From positions 2,032,622 through 2,096,621 of the forward strand of contig NC_068342.1 in the NCBI RefSeq assembly GCF_014633365.1: 64,000 bases of DNA, in the 5' to 3' direction. This stretch comes from Diospyros lotus (lineage: Eukaryota; Streptophyta; Magnoliopsida; Ericales; Ebenaceae). The notes under the pieces were generated by a model. It was not told where the DNA came from. It ran no database searches and saw only the letters and a program-made list of their open reading frames with translations. The position numbers and the translations under genes are program-made. Positions 21,950 to 32,619 of the stretch are shown piece after piece (the first letter of the stretch is position 1; each line of letters starts with the position of its first letter).

Positions 21950-24900
21950 TTATAAGGTTGTAGTTAATCGAATTTTTTCCCAGTCAGCCATCAAATCCAT
22001 ATCCCTTGAAAGCGGAGTAAATTTACCTGCCAAATAATATTTATGGCCTGTGTCTTGTTCATTCCACTCCAATGCATTCCACCATTCCTCCTCTCCTTTA
22101 AATACATCCAAATTTCTACTGGAAACATCTGTACTAGAAAGTTTATTGAGCTTTGGGCAATAGAAGATGATCATGCTCTCTAATCTTGGAGCGATGCACA
22201 ACCCGTTGGAGATGTTGACCAGTTCTGGTAGCTCGAGAAGTGATATCTTTTTAAGGCTTGGGAGATATTCATCTGACGTTGAGTTGGAACATTCAGGACT
22301 CACTAGGCTACTGAGTTTGGGGCAGTCTTCAACTATGAGCTCCTTCAAGTTTTTAAGATTATCAAGAATTTCTTTTGTAAAAATGGTAGTCAAACTGAGG
22401 CATGTATGCAAAGCCATGGACTTCAAACTAGACAAACACGTCTTACTAACTCGCCCTCTGCAAATGCTCTCCAATTTCTTCATGTAGTGAATACTTAAGT
22501 ACTGCAATGAACTCAGTACACTTTCTTCTTCACACTCAGATTCAGATTCAGATTCATCGCTATCATCTTCTTCCAAATCTACTGGAGAAATCTGTTCAGA
22601 ATCAATGATGGTTTGGAGCTCATTACATTCAGCCAAGCAGCAAAACTTAAGGTTAGACAAATTCCTAAGGCCAAGCTCAGATAGATTCTTAAGAATCCAA
22701 TGACGTTCTAGTGCAACAGCACTGACACGTTTCAATAACTTGGAAATTTCGGGCATTATACCTTCACCATTCATATACTTCAAGCCTTTTTCGAACTTCT
22801 CCAAATTATTGAATTCCACTTCAAGTTCATGCGGTATGCGAGATAAGAAGCAATAATGTCCAACAATGATTCTGAAGCATTCTAGTGCTGGATGTATCAA
22901 TGTTGTCCCGTACCATCTGATGTGCTTCAATGCTTCAACATTGGGCAAATACAATTTAAGAGTGTTCAGACATTTAAAGCTGGGTAGTTCACTTAAAATG
23001 CTTGTCACTTCAATATCCCACCAATTACCATCCGGATGCACATCAATGCTTAGTTCTTTAAATTGAGTTCGTTCTAACAGGTACTTCATTGGAACTATTC
23101 TACTTACATCCTTACTTTTTCGTATAAGGTTTGCACGTACATTTAAGGTAACCTTCAAGCTTCTCAATTGGTCAATCTTCCCAATTTCCTCTGGTAAATA
23201 TGATAATGGAGTACCTTCAAGATCAAATAATTCAAGTTTCTCAAGTTCACCAATTTCAATTGGTAATTCCATTAATAGATCACAACCCCGCAAAAATAAC
23301 TCTTCTAGGTTAACCAATTTGGAAATAGACTCTGGCAAGCACTTTATGCTGGTATATGACAAATTCAGAACTTTGAGGGCAGGCATGCACAAAAAGAACG
23401 AGGAAGGAATTACCATCAGATCATAGTTTTGCTGCAAGGATAACTTTTCCAGAGAAGGACAATAAGGACATTCTGGCAACTCAGACAACTTGCTGTTCAT
23501 CTGGTTTCTCTCCTTGTCAACCCACTTCATCATCTCTAGTGTCTTTGTTGGTCCTATATCCCCATGATCTAGATATGATGGAAGCTTACCAACTACAAGT
23601 ATATTCATTAATGCAAGTCTAATCTCTGCTCGCATTAGAAAGTTGAATTCGCCAATATTCTCCAGCAAGAAGGAAGACGTCAGTTCTTTTAGAACATCTT
23701 CTCCTTTATTAACTGTTTCTATCCAACCGCTCCGGACGCCCTGGTAAATCAAAGCCTCCCTGACAATTTTATTTCGATTTTGCAACAAACAGTATCTAAT
23801 GCAATTTTGCTTGGTGGCATCTGTGCTCATACGCTCCCAGGCGAATCTTAATACATTAATTAGGATGACACCACTCCCTTGCAGAAAAAGAGAAGATTGT
23901 TGGCACATTAATTCATGAAGCGCGAGCTCCCAGACACTACAATCTTTTGTACCTTTTAAAATCCTTGCGAGCAGAATGATAGCAATTAAATTGCCATGGC
24001 ATTCTTCAACCAAGCGCATGGCCTTTTGTTGGAGATCGTAAGAATCAACAAGTACTCTTCCCACATTATTGCAAAATAAGTTCCAAGGTAGTAGACAATC
24101 CTCCAACCTGATCTCCAGATTTAACGCTAATATCTCATTAACATTCTCTGGTCGAGTATTCAGTACAATGCATACACTATCAGAAAAGTCAAAGAATTCC
24201 AGGTCATCTACATCAATCCGTTGATCAATGTAATCCACGAGAAGCAAGATGCGGGAAGGCCTGCCAAGGGAACTGTGAACACTTGAAGGTCCCTGTACTT
24301 CTTCAACATTCTGTTGGAGCTGCATGATGCTCTCATAGTTTGAGAGAGAGACATTTTGCACAATATCAAACATATTTCTTATCTTGGGCAGATCTTTCAA
24401 GGCTTTAGTCACTTCCTCCCAACCACTACCAGAAATTCCAATCTTTCCATTTCTTCTGGCCTCAAAATACTTTACAACTTGCTGAACAGCAGAGTTGACT
24501 GTGAATTTATGTATTTCATGTTGTGAAACTGTTATCTCCTCTTCGTATGTCCTAGTAGCATTGGCAGACTCGGTACTTGTTGAGGAGATTGTCAGCTCAG
24601 CAGGTTTGGTACTTGATGTTGAATAATTCATATCAATACCTGGAGGATCTTTCATGTTCTCCACCATATCTCGAGGTAGATACGTTGCAATGTCAAAATC
24701 ATACTTGTCCACGTCTTTTTCAACTTCACAAAGCTGCTGCTTCCAAATCTTAAAAATTAATTGGGTAGGAGATAAGACCGGGAGGTCCCAAGGTGATTCT
24801 GTTCTTGAGAGGTCTGGCCAGTCAAAGATTGTTTTTTCTTTTATTAGCCCCGGCTGATTCTTGGTCAAAATGGACGCTTTTATTCTTCTTATTAGATCAT

Positions 24901-27900
24901 TGGTAATAGGGAATTTTCCAACAGTAAAAGCCAGACTTTCCTCCGTTGCATTTTTCTTCATTGGGTACAAAAACATAACCAGCAAGTCAAACTTTCTCTT
25001 CAGTTCCCATGCTTTCTTCCTTAGTTTTTTCAGTGCTTCAGTTTCATGTCGTGAGATAAAAGAAAGTCCCACTCCTTCATTTCCTTCCAGCCACATAATT
25101 TCCTTCAACTTCTCCTCTTCATACAGATCTGAACATTTTCCAATCATGTTTTCAACAATCTGCTTTTCCGCAGCAGACAACTTCTGTCCTTGTAGAGCAT
25201 TCATACTTAATCCAATCAAAGAACCATATGTTGCCATTCCAAATTCTCTGTCCACAAACCTCATACGTGGCAATGCGAGTCTTTCTTTCTTTTGTTTTTC
25301 AACTTTTCCACACACTGCCAAAAGAAGGAATACATGAAGATAACCATTCAAACCAAACCATAGACAGACAAAAAATGACTAAAATGAGGGAATGTGAAAC
25401 CCATATGGTTCACGCTCATGATTCTGGCTTCAAAACAGAAGTAGTGTGCATCTTTATGAACATTCAAATCCAGATTCATTTTAAATAAACAAAATCAGAG
25501 AATGATATCTAGAGCTTGAGAAAGCAATTTTTCAGAAAACACTAGGGGAAAGGGATTATTAGTTGTGCTACCTTTCTTATCCGTAGACAATTTGACCTCA
25601 GGATCCCTCCCCTTCTCCACATGAAGCAATCCACTATCTACTGCAACTGCAGAATTTCAATTCAAAGTCAACCCACATTTTACTTGGAAACAAATAAATA
25701 AGAAAATCAAGAAGGGCAATATTGCCATGCTATTACAGGGCTTGATAGTCCAGCAACTCACCATTCTCCTTTCAAGGTCCATTCCCATGTTTGTTTCAAA
25801 AACTATGTACATTCAATTCCTCTATTGCTTTGTCTCACCGTGATACAAAATGCATGGATAAAAAAATACAAGGTAAAGTAAGAGTATTATCCCATGCATC
25901 CAACATATTGCCTATAATACCTGAGAGTTTTAAGAAAATTCAGAAAATAAGAGGTGGTGATTTTTCTAAAGAAAAATGGCCTGAGGGCATTCTGGTAACT
26001 TTGATTACCATCTTGAGGGTATTTTGCAAGTGAAAAGAGACAACCTAAAGGAGGTTGGGCTTTCACAAAATCTGCAAAAGTTAAGGACTTAAGAAGAAGG
26101 GCCTAATGGGAGTTAAAGAAAACCAGGCCCAGGGGATGCAATTACCCAAACTTCGCAGTGTGAATGCGACAGAAGCTGTCTGCCTCTCTTTAATTTTATG
26201 TGTCTCTAAATCCCAACAGGTAGTATAGAGATCCTACATTGTTCCCTAAAAATTGGTATCAGAACTATTGGTTCATTGTTTCAGATGTTCCCAACAAGTG
26301 ATATAAAAAACACAATTGAGCCTAATTAAAACTCTAATAAAAATAGTTATTTTTCCACTTTTTACGTTGAATGATATTTACATTATCAATATTTTGGATT
26401 TAACGGTATTTTTATGTTAAGAGTAGTGGTATATTTTCAATAGCTCTGTATATACTATTATTATAAAATGAATGGCATCTTCATAATATTGGATTAGCAA
26501 CATTTTCTCAACATTTCCAATGTTTCTAGTTATTATGTGTATAAACTCTAACAATAAAAGATACAAGTACATTATTTTTTCAAATTGCCATATCCCGTGT
26601 TTGTTTCTGTATCTGTATCCATATCCATACTTGTACCTGTACTTCTTACACTAATCTACAAAACACAAGACAAAAACAATTATTCTATGCTCCTTTGGAA
26701 TCAAAAACCATTGAGGGCTATCTTGAGAGCATCCTTACTGTTTCTAATCATTTTCACAAGTGAATTATTGAGTGTTCAATTAGTTACAAATTTATATGAT
26801 TATACCAAACAACTTTATATACCAAATGCAACTGCATTCACATTGCATATCAAATATGTCGAGCACGAGACATAAACAACTACATATATACTCCATAAAA
26901 ATATATAAATGAAGAAATAACCTTACATTTTGATGAGGATTGAACTATCACAACGTGCATAATCATGTAGGGAGGAAGCAGTGAGTGAAGCCGATAAAGC
27001 TTCCCATTCAAGGCATTCTGGGAGCAGAGAATGATATCCCTAAGCCCAGTCTTATCCTCCAGCCTCTGAGTCAACTCATGAGCCACAGAACCCTTAAATG
27101 TTATATTGGACTCCTCCAAACCCTCATCAACACTGCCAAATTCATTTGCTATACGGTAAAATATAACCCGCTCATTGGTAGCCAGAATCTCACTCAACTG
27201 CAGCCAGAAAACACAACAAAATCAAGATCTAAACCCAACATACGATATTGGTGCACATGCACGAAAATTCCAGTAGAATTTATAAGATGTGTAGTTTAAG
27301 CTAGGAAATTTATTTTCTGAAAAAAAAAAAAAGGAAAGAGGATAGGAAATTCATGCTCTCTTGGTAGCACTTTTGAAATTCATATTCACTGGTTTCAGAA
27401 ACATTGTCGTTAACAGTGGAAACTCCAAATAATAAACATTAGTTTCATTATGCTTTCATTTCTTTTGGAGAGTACTTTCACAGAGGAAAAATAAAAAACT
27501 TGAAACAGTGCTTAGAAATATCGGCTGGGACTTATTTAAACGTGCCAAATTCATGCTTAAATTTCAGACATCATAACATGATTCTGGGAAATAAATTAAA
27601 GAAGGCAAGTTAACCAGCTGTTTTTTCTTTGCTAGGAGATAATTCTACAAAAACATGAAAATCAAAATTTTCTTTTAAAATTATTAGATGAGTGGCCTAT
27701 GCAGCCGTCCTATATATCACTCTCAAGTAAAACAAAAAAAACTTATATATAAAAGACATTTTGAAAAATAAAAAAACTTTATATACCAAATAAGTATTCT
27801 CTTAAATAATAAAATGATAAAGCATTCAAAGTGATATTTTAAAAAAATTTAGTACCGTCACATGCCATTTGATTAAAAAGGGCTTGCTCACTCCATGAAT

Positions 27901-28418
27901 GTGTGATATGGATTAGACCTTTTTTCTTGTAAAACCGGAAGACGTAGCAGAATAATATGGTGAAGGCAAGCCCATCCATTCGACGACGACAACCTCCCAG
28001 GGGGTCCCATCTTTGGTGGCACGGTTGCGCTTAGGGTTACGGATGAGGTAAACCACCCTGGTGTTGTGCCCGGAAGGGAGAGAGCCAGTGCCCCTGTCGA
28101 TAAGGAGGTAGCCCCCGCTGGTCTTGAGCCTCACCAGTTGGTTGTTGCCGCCTTCACTAATGGGCTCCCAATTCGCCGACGGCAACAATTCCTCAGGTGG
28201 GCTCTGGAAGACGTTGTCGGGGAGGCCGGTTAGGTACTTGCCGTAGCAGCTCCGTAGCCGGATATTATTGGCGGCCACCACCTCCACACTCCACCGGACA
28301 CTCAGGCCAAGGCCATCTCGCTTAGCGGTTACTGAAACTCCGCCTTCGCTGGCGTAGAGATACCAGCCGCCTGGGCCCCGAAGGCAGACGGCCTTGGCAT
28401 TACGGAATAGTTCCATTC
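21950..28418 (-). CDS. NLR with integrated N-terminal DUF569 domain, 1402 aa
   Basis: Coding exons on minus: 28418-27919 (ATG at 28414-28416), 27197-26927, 25646-25572 and 25314-21950. Donors are AAG|GTCTAA, AAAT|GTAAGG and AAAG|GTAGC; acceptors are CTGCAG, CTGCAG and TTTGGCAG. Exon lengths from ATG (498+271+75+3365) total 4209 nt, one uninterrupted frame with matching phases at all three junctions. Residues 1-145 form a DUF569 domain (RSCYGKYLTG). Residues ~175-250 are the domain that normally follows DUF569 (SVAHELTQRLEDKTGL, LNGKLYRL). Residues ~550-860 are NB-ARC-like: the P-loop is GISGSGWEEV at ~574, lacking GKT; kinase 2 is LLLVDYID at ~637; RNBS-B is VLNTR; GLPL is replaced by GNLIAI; MHD is replaced by MRA at ~841. 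Residues ~890-1402 are LRRs, with an acidic run at ~1195-1212. NLRs are intracellular immune receptors; the lost nucleotide-binding residues suggest a sensor or decoy role (inference). The alternative is two adjacent genes with fortuitous splice sites. Confidence 0.78.
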
Positions 28419-28960
28419 CTGAAAGAAATAATCAAATAGTATTTCGAAATTCTTAATTTATAAAATATTCAGAAACTTTAGGAAAATTACCACACACAAA
28501 AAAACCCTAGAATTCTTTTATAATTCTTCGAAAAATCAAAAACTAAGTTTCATGAAAATTATATCTTCGTAAAGTCCGTTCAGATTCCATGGAAGGGAAA
28601 GGAAACCTAGAATCAAAGCAAGTTCGCAGATCCACGGAAATCAAAAGCAAGAACGAACACAACTAGATCGCACAGAAAGAGAGAAGAAGTACCTGTCCGA
28701 TTCAGATCCGATTTCCAAACCAAAAGGTCTCACTTACTCTGCATCTCTAGCCTTGAAGAATCTCAAACACAAGAAGAAGAAGAAGAAGAAGAAGAAGAAG
28801 AAGAAGAAGAAGAAAGGCGTCAAATCGATCCTTTCTCGTTTCTTTTGCCAAAACGAAGGAGATTCAGTTGAAGATGAAGCGCTCAGCCGAGGAGCCCGAT
28901 CAGCCAAAGAAACTCTTGCATGGTAGAGACAGCCGGACAGGAAATCAAGTTGACCTGCAA
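28419..28960 (-). promoter_or_regulatory. 5' leader and 5' UTR intron of the DUF569-NLR gene
   Basis: On minus, an acceptor TTTCTTTCAG lies just before the coding exon (28419-28421). A donor CGGACAG|GTACTTC lies at about 28693/28692, giving a ~270-bp 5' UTR intron. Upstream, the leader carries a CTT run (AAG on plus, about 28771-28814), as is common in plant 5' UTRs. Copy A keeps the acceptor but lacks everything upstream of 7573, so it has lost the leader exon. I see no decisive TATA box. Confidence 0.5.
28771..28814. repeat. (AAG)n microsatellite
   Basis: About 14 AAG units with one terminal variant, in the presumed 5' UTR of the minus-strand NLR gene (CTT on that strand). Confidence 0.9.
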
Positions 28961-29390
28961 CTAACTACGGCCTCCCCCGCTTGTCTTATTCGTAGTCTCC
29001 ACTTTTGAGGCAAAATCACTATTTGCAGTTTGCCCTCACGGGTCTGTTCCGCAATTTAACAATGAATCTCAAATGGAAGTTTTACGCCCTACGCCAGCTA
29101 TAATAATTAAACTAAAAATATATATATATATATATATATAATCCGCACGGCATTACGCAATAGTAAGGTAAGTCAATAAGATGATTTTCATGAAATATTA
29201 AAAAAATAATTTTTAAGGTCTCCATATCAGTGGAAGGGCTCAGCCAAATGTCCAGGTCAAGCATATATAAGTTGTGTTTATATTTAAATTTACTTTAGAG
29301 ATACGTTAAGGAGAATGTCACTTATCTCTAAAGATTAATTGGACGAAAGCTTAGATATCCCAGAATAATAAAAAAAAAAAATTAAAGGCA
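28961..29390. other. Upstream region of the NLR gene with a (TA)n run
   Basis: No gene. A TA repeat lies at about 29115-29142. The stretch from 29150 to 29385 shares short blocks with the following SINE (CATGAAATATTA, an A-rich end) and may be a diverged copy of it. Confidence 0.4.
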
Positions 29391-29686
29391 ACCCTCATGT
29401 GCATGATACAATAGTAAAGCACTTTGAGTTTCACATGAAATATTAGAGTTTGAGTCGGTGCAACGATTTAAAAGACAAAATTATTGCTGGAATATAGCAT
29501 TTAGTTAGAAGATAATAGTAAAACGATAAATCTCGCATGGACCACCCTAAATGTCTAACTCTAAGTGTGTATAGACTATGACCGCATCTGAATTTACACA
29601 GAAAGTACATCAGAGAGAAAATCACTTGCTCCTAGGGATTGGTCGGACAAACATTGAATACCCCAGGTAAATCAAAAAAAAAAAAC
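29391..29686 (+). mobile_element. SINE-like element, ~296 bp
   Basis: It ends in a poly(A) tract (about 29674-29685) and is flanked by the direct repeat TAAAGGCA (29383-29390 and 29687-29694). Near the start, an A-box-like GATACAATAGTAAAGC and a B-box-like AGTTTGAGTC fit a tRNA-derived pol III promoter. The family is not recognised. Confidence 0.62.
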
Positions 29687-29744
29687 TAAAGGCATTCTAA
29701 ATAATGTAAATCTAATCTAATTTCTAATATAGTAGTAGCATTAT

Positions 29745-30120
29745 TTATGGGGATAAATATTGATTTAATAAAATGTATAATACACATAAGGATGTTCAAA
29801 TATTAGTTTAAACAAAAAAATTAGATCAAAAAAGTCAATCTGATCCAAAATTAAATAAGTTCAGTCGAACTTTGATTTGAAAAATTTGAAATATCAATCT
29901 TCTATTTATTTCCAATCTAATCACGATTTTAAACCAAAAACCAAATAATACAATAGATATTCAACTATAATCTATATACTATAGATTTCGTATATGCAAT
30001 ATGTATATATAAGGCATGTAAATTGGACCGATTTGGATTTGATATAGTCTTGTCTTTATTTGGTCTCGTAATCGAATTGAATTTTTTATCAATTTCAATA
30101 TCAATCCAATTCAATTTATT
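29745..30120. repeat. Left flank sequence of the macro-repeat array
   Basis: From ATGGGGATAAATATTG onward this resembles 62137-62466 plus 62810-62925 at the right end of the array, including a 'ccaaaaaccaaa' stretch and a following short AT tract. It is not present between internal units. Confidence 0.6.
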
Positions 30121-32619
30121 TTAAGACTGGTTTTGAACTGAGTGAACACACTTATAGAAAGATGTAATCGGACTAAATCGAGATTGAAAATCTTTTAATT
30201 TAAATACTAAATACTTTTCCAATACTTGGCGAATAGGATTGATAAGGTCTAGTTTGATCCAATATAATCCACATTGGTCCAATAAATTAATTTTATTTTT
30301 ATTTAATATAAATTTAAAATATATATATACTGACATTAATATACACTCGAATCCAAATAAAATTAATAATAATTTAATTTTTAATTTTTAATTCAAATGA
30401 AATAATTCAACTTTAAATACATATATATTTCTAGTCCATATTTAATACTACTACTACTACGTAAAAAAAATTGGAAAATTTTATATACAACAACTTCTTT
30501 TGCTCTCCACATCAACATTCTCATATGACAAACAAACTTAAAGCAAAAAGTCATTTTTACCCTCTATTATTCCACTTACTCACCTAGTTTTGCTTTATCT
30601 CGAACTCTATAATTCGAGAGGTTTGTTTCTTTTCGCATCTTAAAGTTTAGGAAATTTGCTTTCTCCGGAACTCTAGAGTTTAAGAGTTTGCAAAGTTCGC
30701 TAAATTTGTTTCTTCCCGCATCTTAGGATTCAAGAGTTTTTGCTTTGGAGATTTGATTTTTGCTTATTTATGAGTTACGGTTGTTCTATTTTTATTTCTA
30801 TTTTCTTTGTTTAATAATTATTTTATAAATATGGAAATAATAATAAAAAATAGAGAATGAACTCCTTTGCAATTTGAGAAGTTATTCGAATTTGTGTTAT
30901 TTTTTTCTTGTTCAATATTGAAGTTTTGAGTAATGTTACAAACATAAAGAAGAAGTTTTCTTGTAATAAGGATATATAAAGATCAATATTATTATTAAAA
31001 TCAAATGTCTACTTATTCTTTATCTTTATAATATTACTCAATAATTCAATATTGAATAAGAAAAAAAAAACACAAACTCAAATGACTTCTCAAATAGTAA
31101 AAGGTTTCATTCTCTAAATTTTTCTAATCATTCTTATATTTATGAAAATAATTATTAAGAGAAATAGGAAGAGAAACACATAACATAGAATTAGAAATAA
31201 AATAATCGTAAGTCATAGCAAGAACATAGAATTTCATTTCCAAACCCAAGCATTTGCCATGGCCACTAATTTTTTTCCTCTATTTATTCGACTTTGTCTT
31301 CTATAAAAAATTTAAATCTAAGGGTTTAGGTGTTCTATGTGTAATGAACGTCTACCTTTTTGAAATATATTTTTATTGCAATATACCGATGGCCGATTCA
31401 ATTGGTTGTTAGGGTTTGAGGGGGAAAAAATGGCTATGATATGGCTCTATTATAGTAGCACATAAGAGGGTATTTTGAAAAAAATATTAGTTGCAAAGAC
31501 TAATTGAGTGATGGTGTGAAGAGCAATTATGAAAAGTTGCTGTAGAGAGAGAAGGCATGGCTGAATTTATAGAATTTCCCAAAAAAATTATGTTCAGAAT
31601 GTGCAAGATGACCATTTTGTCCTTACCCTTATTTTAAGTATTAAATATATGTATTTAAGTTTAGTGGACTGCTAATGATTCTCTTAACAAAATATTATAA
31701 GAAAGATGTCATTATTAGTGGGAGGAGTCCAAGTAGGGCCGCTACATTATTTTATTCTGTTATTAGTTGTTTAATTTGCAACTTGGCCGGCAAGGTATTT
31801 AATTTTTTATGGAATAAATTATATTACCAGTTCTTGACTTTCTATATTTTGTAATAAATTAATAATTATATTTTAATTTTAATATATACGATGACATAAA
31901 TACCAAAATCACGTGAGATTCGTGTTAAATTTAACAATAAGTGATATATTTTTTTACTTTATATCAATATATATTATCCTAGTTTTTGTTAATTCTTATT
32001 ATTTTAACAAATTACAGTAACTAATTTATTATTAAGTATAAAGTTAATTCATAAACTAATAGTGTGACTTATCCATTTTTTGTATGATATATTCTAACTA
32101 AAAACAATATAAAAATACCCTAACAAAATCAAATGAAAATATTTATGAAAAAGTTAACCACTCTTATTGTTTGTTGATGACAAAATTGTCGTGTTTTGAA
32201 ATATTTTATCAGGTAATTTCACACATTGTACTAGTTAATTTACAATAAGTGTATTTTATTTTAAGATAAATTATATTTATTATACCTTATTTTTAATTTT
32301 AAAACATGGTACATTTTTTCATCAATCAATAGAATTACAACTTATAGGGGTGAGCATTCGGTCTGCTCGGTAAATGTTTAAACCAAAAAAATTAATTTTT
32401 ATCAAAAATTAAACCAAATCGACTGAACAAATATAAAAAAAAAAATTGAACCAATAAAAAAAATAAAAAATAACATCATTTTTTATTAGTTCGGTTATTT
32501 TTATTTTTTTTAATATGAAAATCGAACCGAATCAAAATAATCAAAATTGTCAAACTTGAAAACCAAGTCGAACCGACTCTTAGATTGAACTAAAGCGAAC
32601 CGATAATTTTGATTTATTC

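Larger units (their letters stand above)
17548..28486. repeat. Segmental tandem duplication, copy B
   Basis: This is the fuller partner of copy A (66-7573). It contains the FRS terminal exon, the plus-strand NLR relic and the intact minus-strand DUF569-NLR gene. Insertions found only here are the 165-bp MITE at 18934-19098 and the SINE at 19291-19562. It has also lost about 790 bp that copy A retains at 3030-3830. The right-hand break of homology lies in the 5' UTR intron of the NLR gene. Confidence 0.9.

Noticed and set aside
25315..25351. Start of the NLR at the first codon of the large frame (MNGYLHVF...)
   Set aside because: The first codon is TTG, and this stretch is the pyrimidine-rich tract before the TTTGGCAG acceptor. 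Splicing from exon 3 gives the correct phase.
27913..28416. DUF569 frame as a stand-alone single-exon gene
   Set aside because: The DUF569 companion domain follows in the next exon and all junction phases continue into the NLR exon. Kept only as an alternative.
20563..28418. Head-to-head NLR sensor/helper pair
   Set aside because: The plus-strand NLR is a relic and is tail-to-tail with the DUF569-NLR, unlike known divergent pairs.
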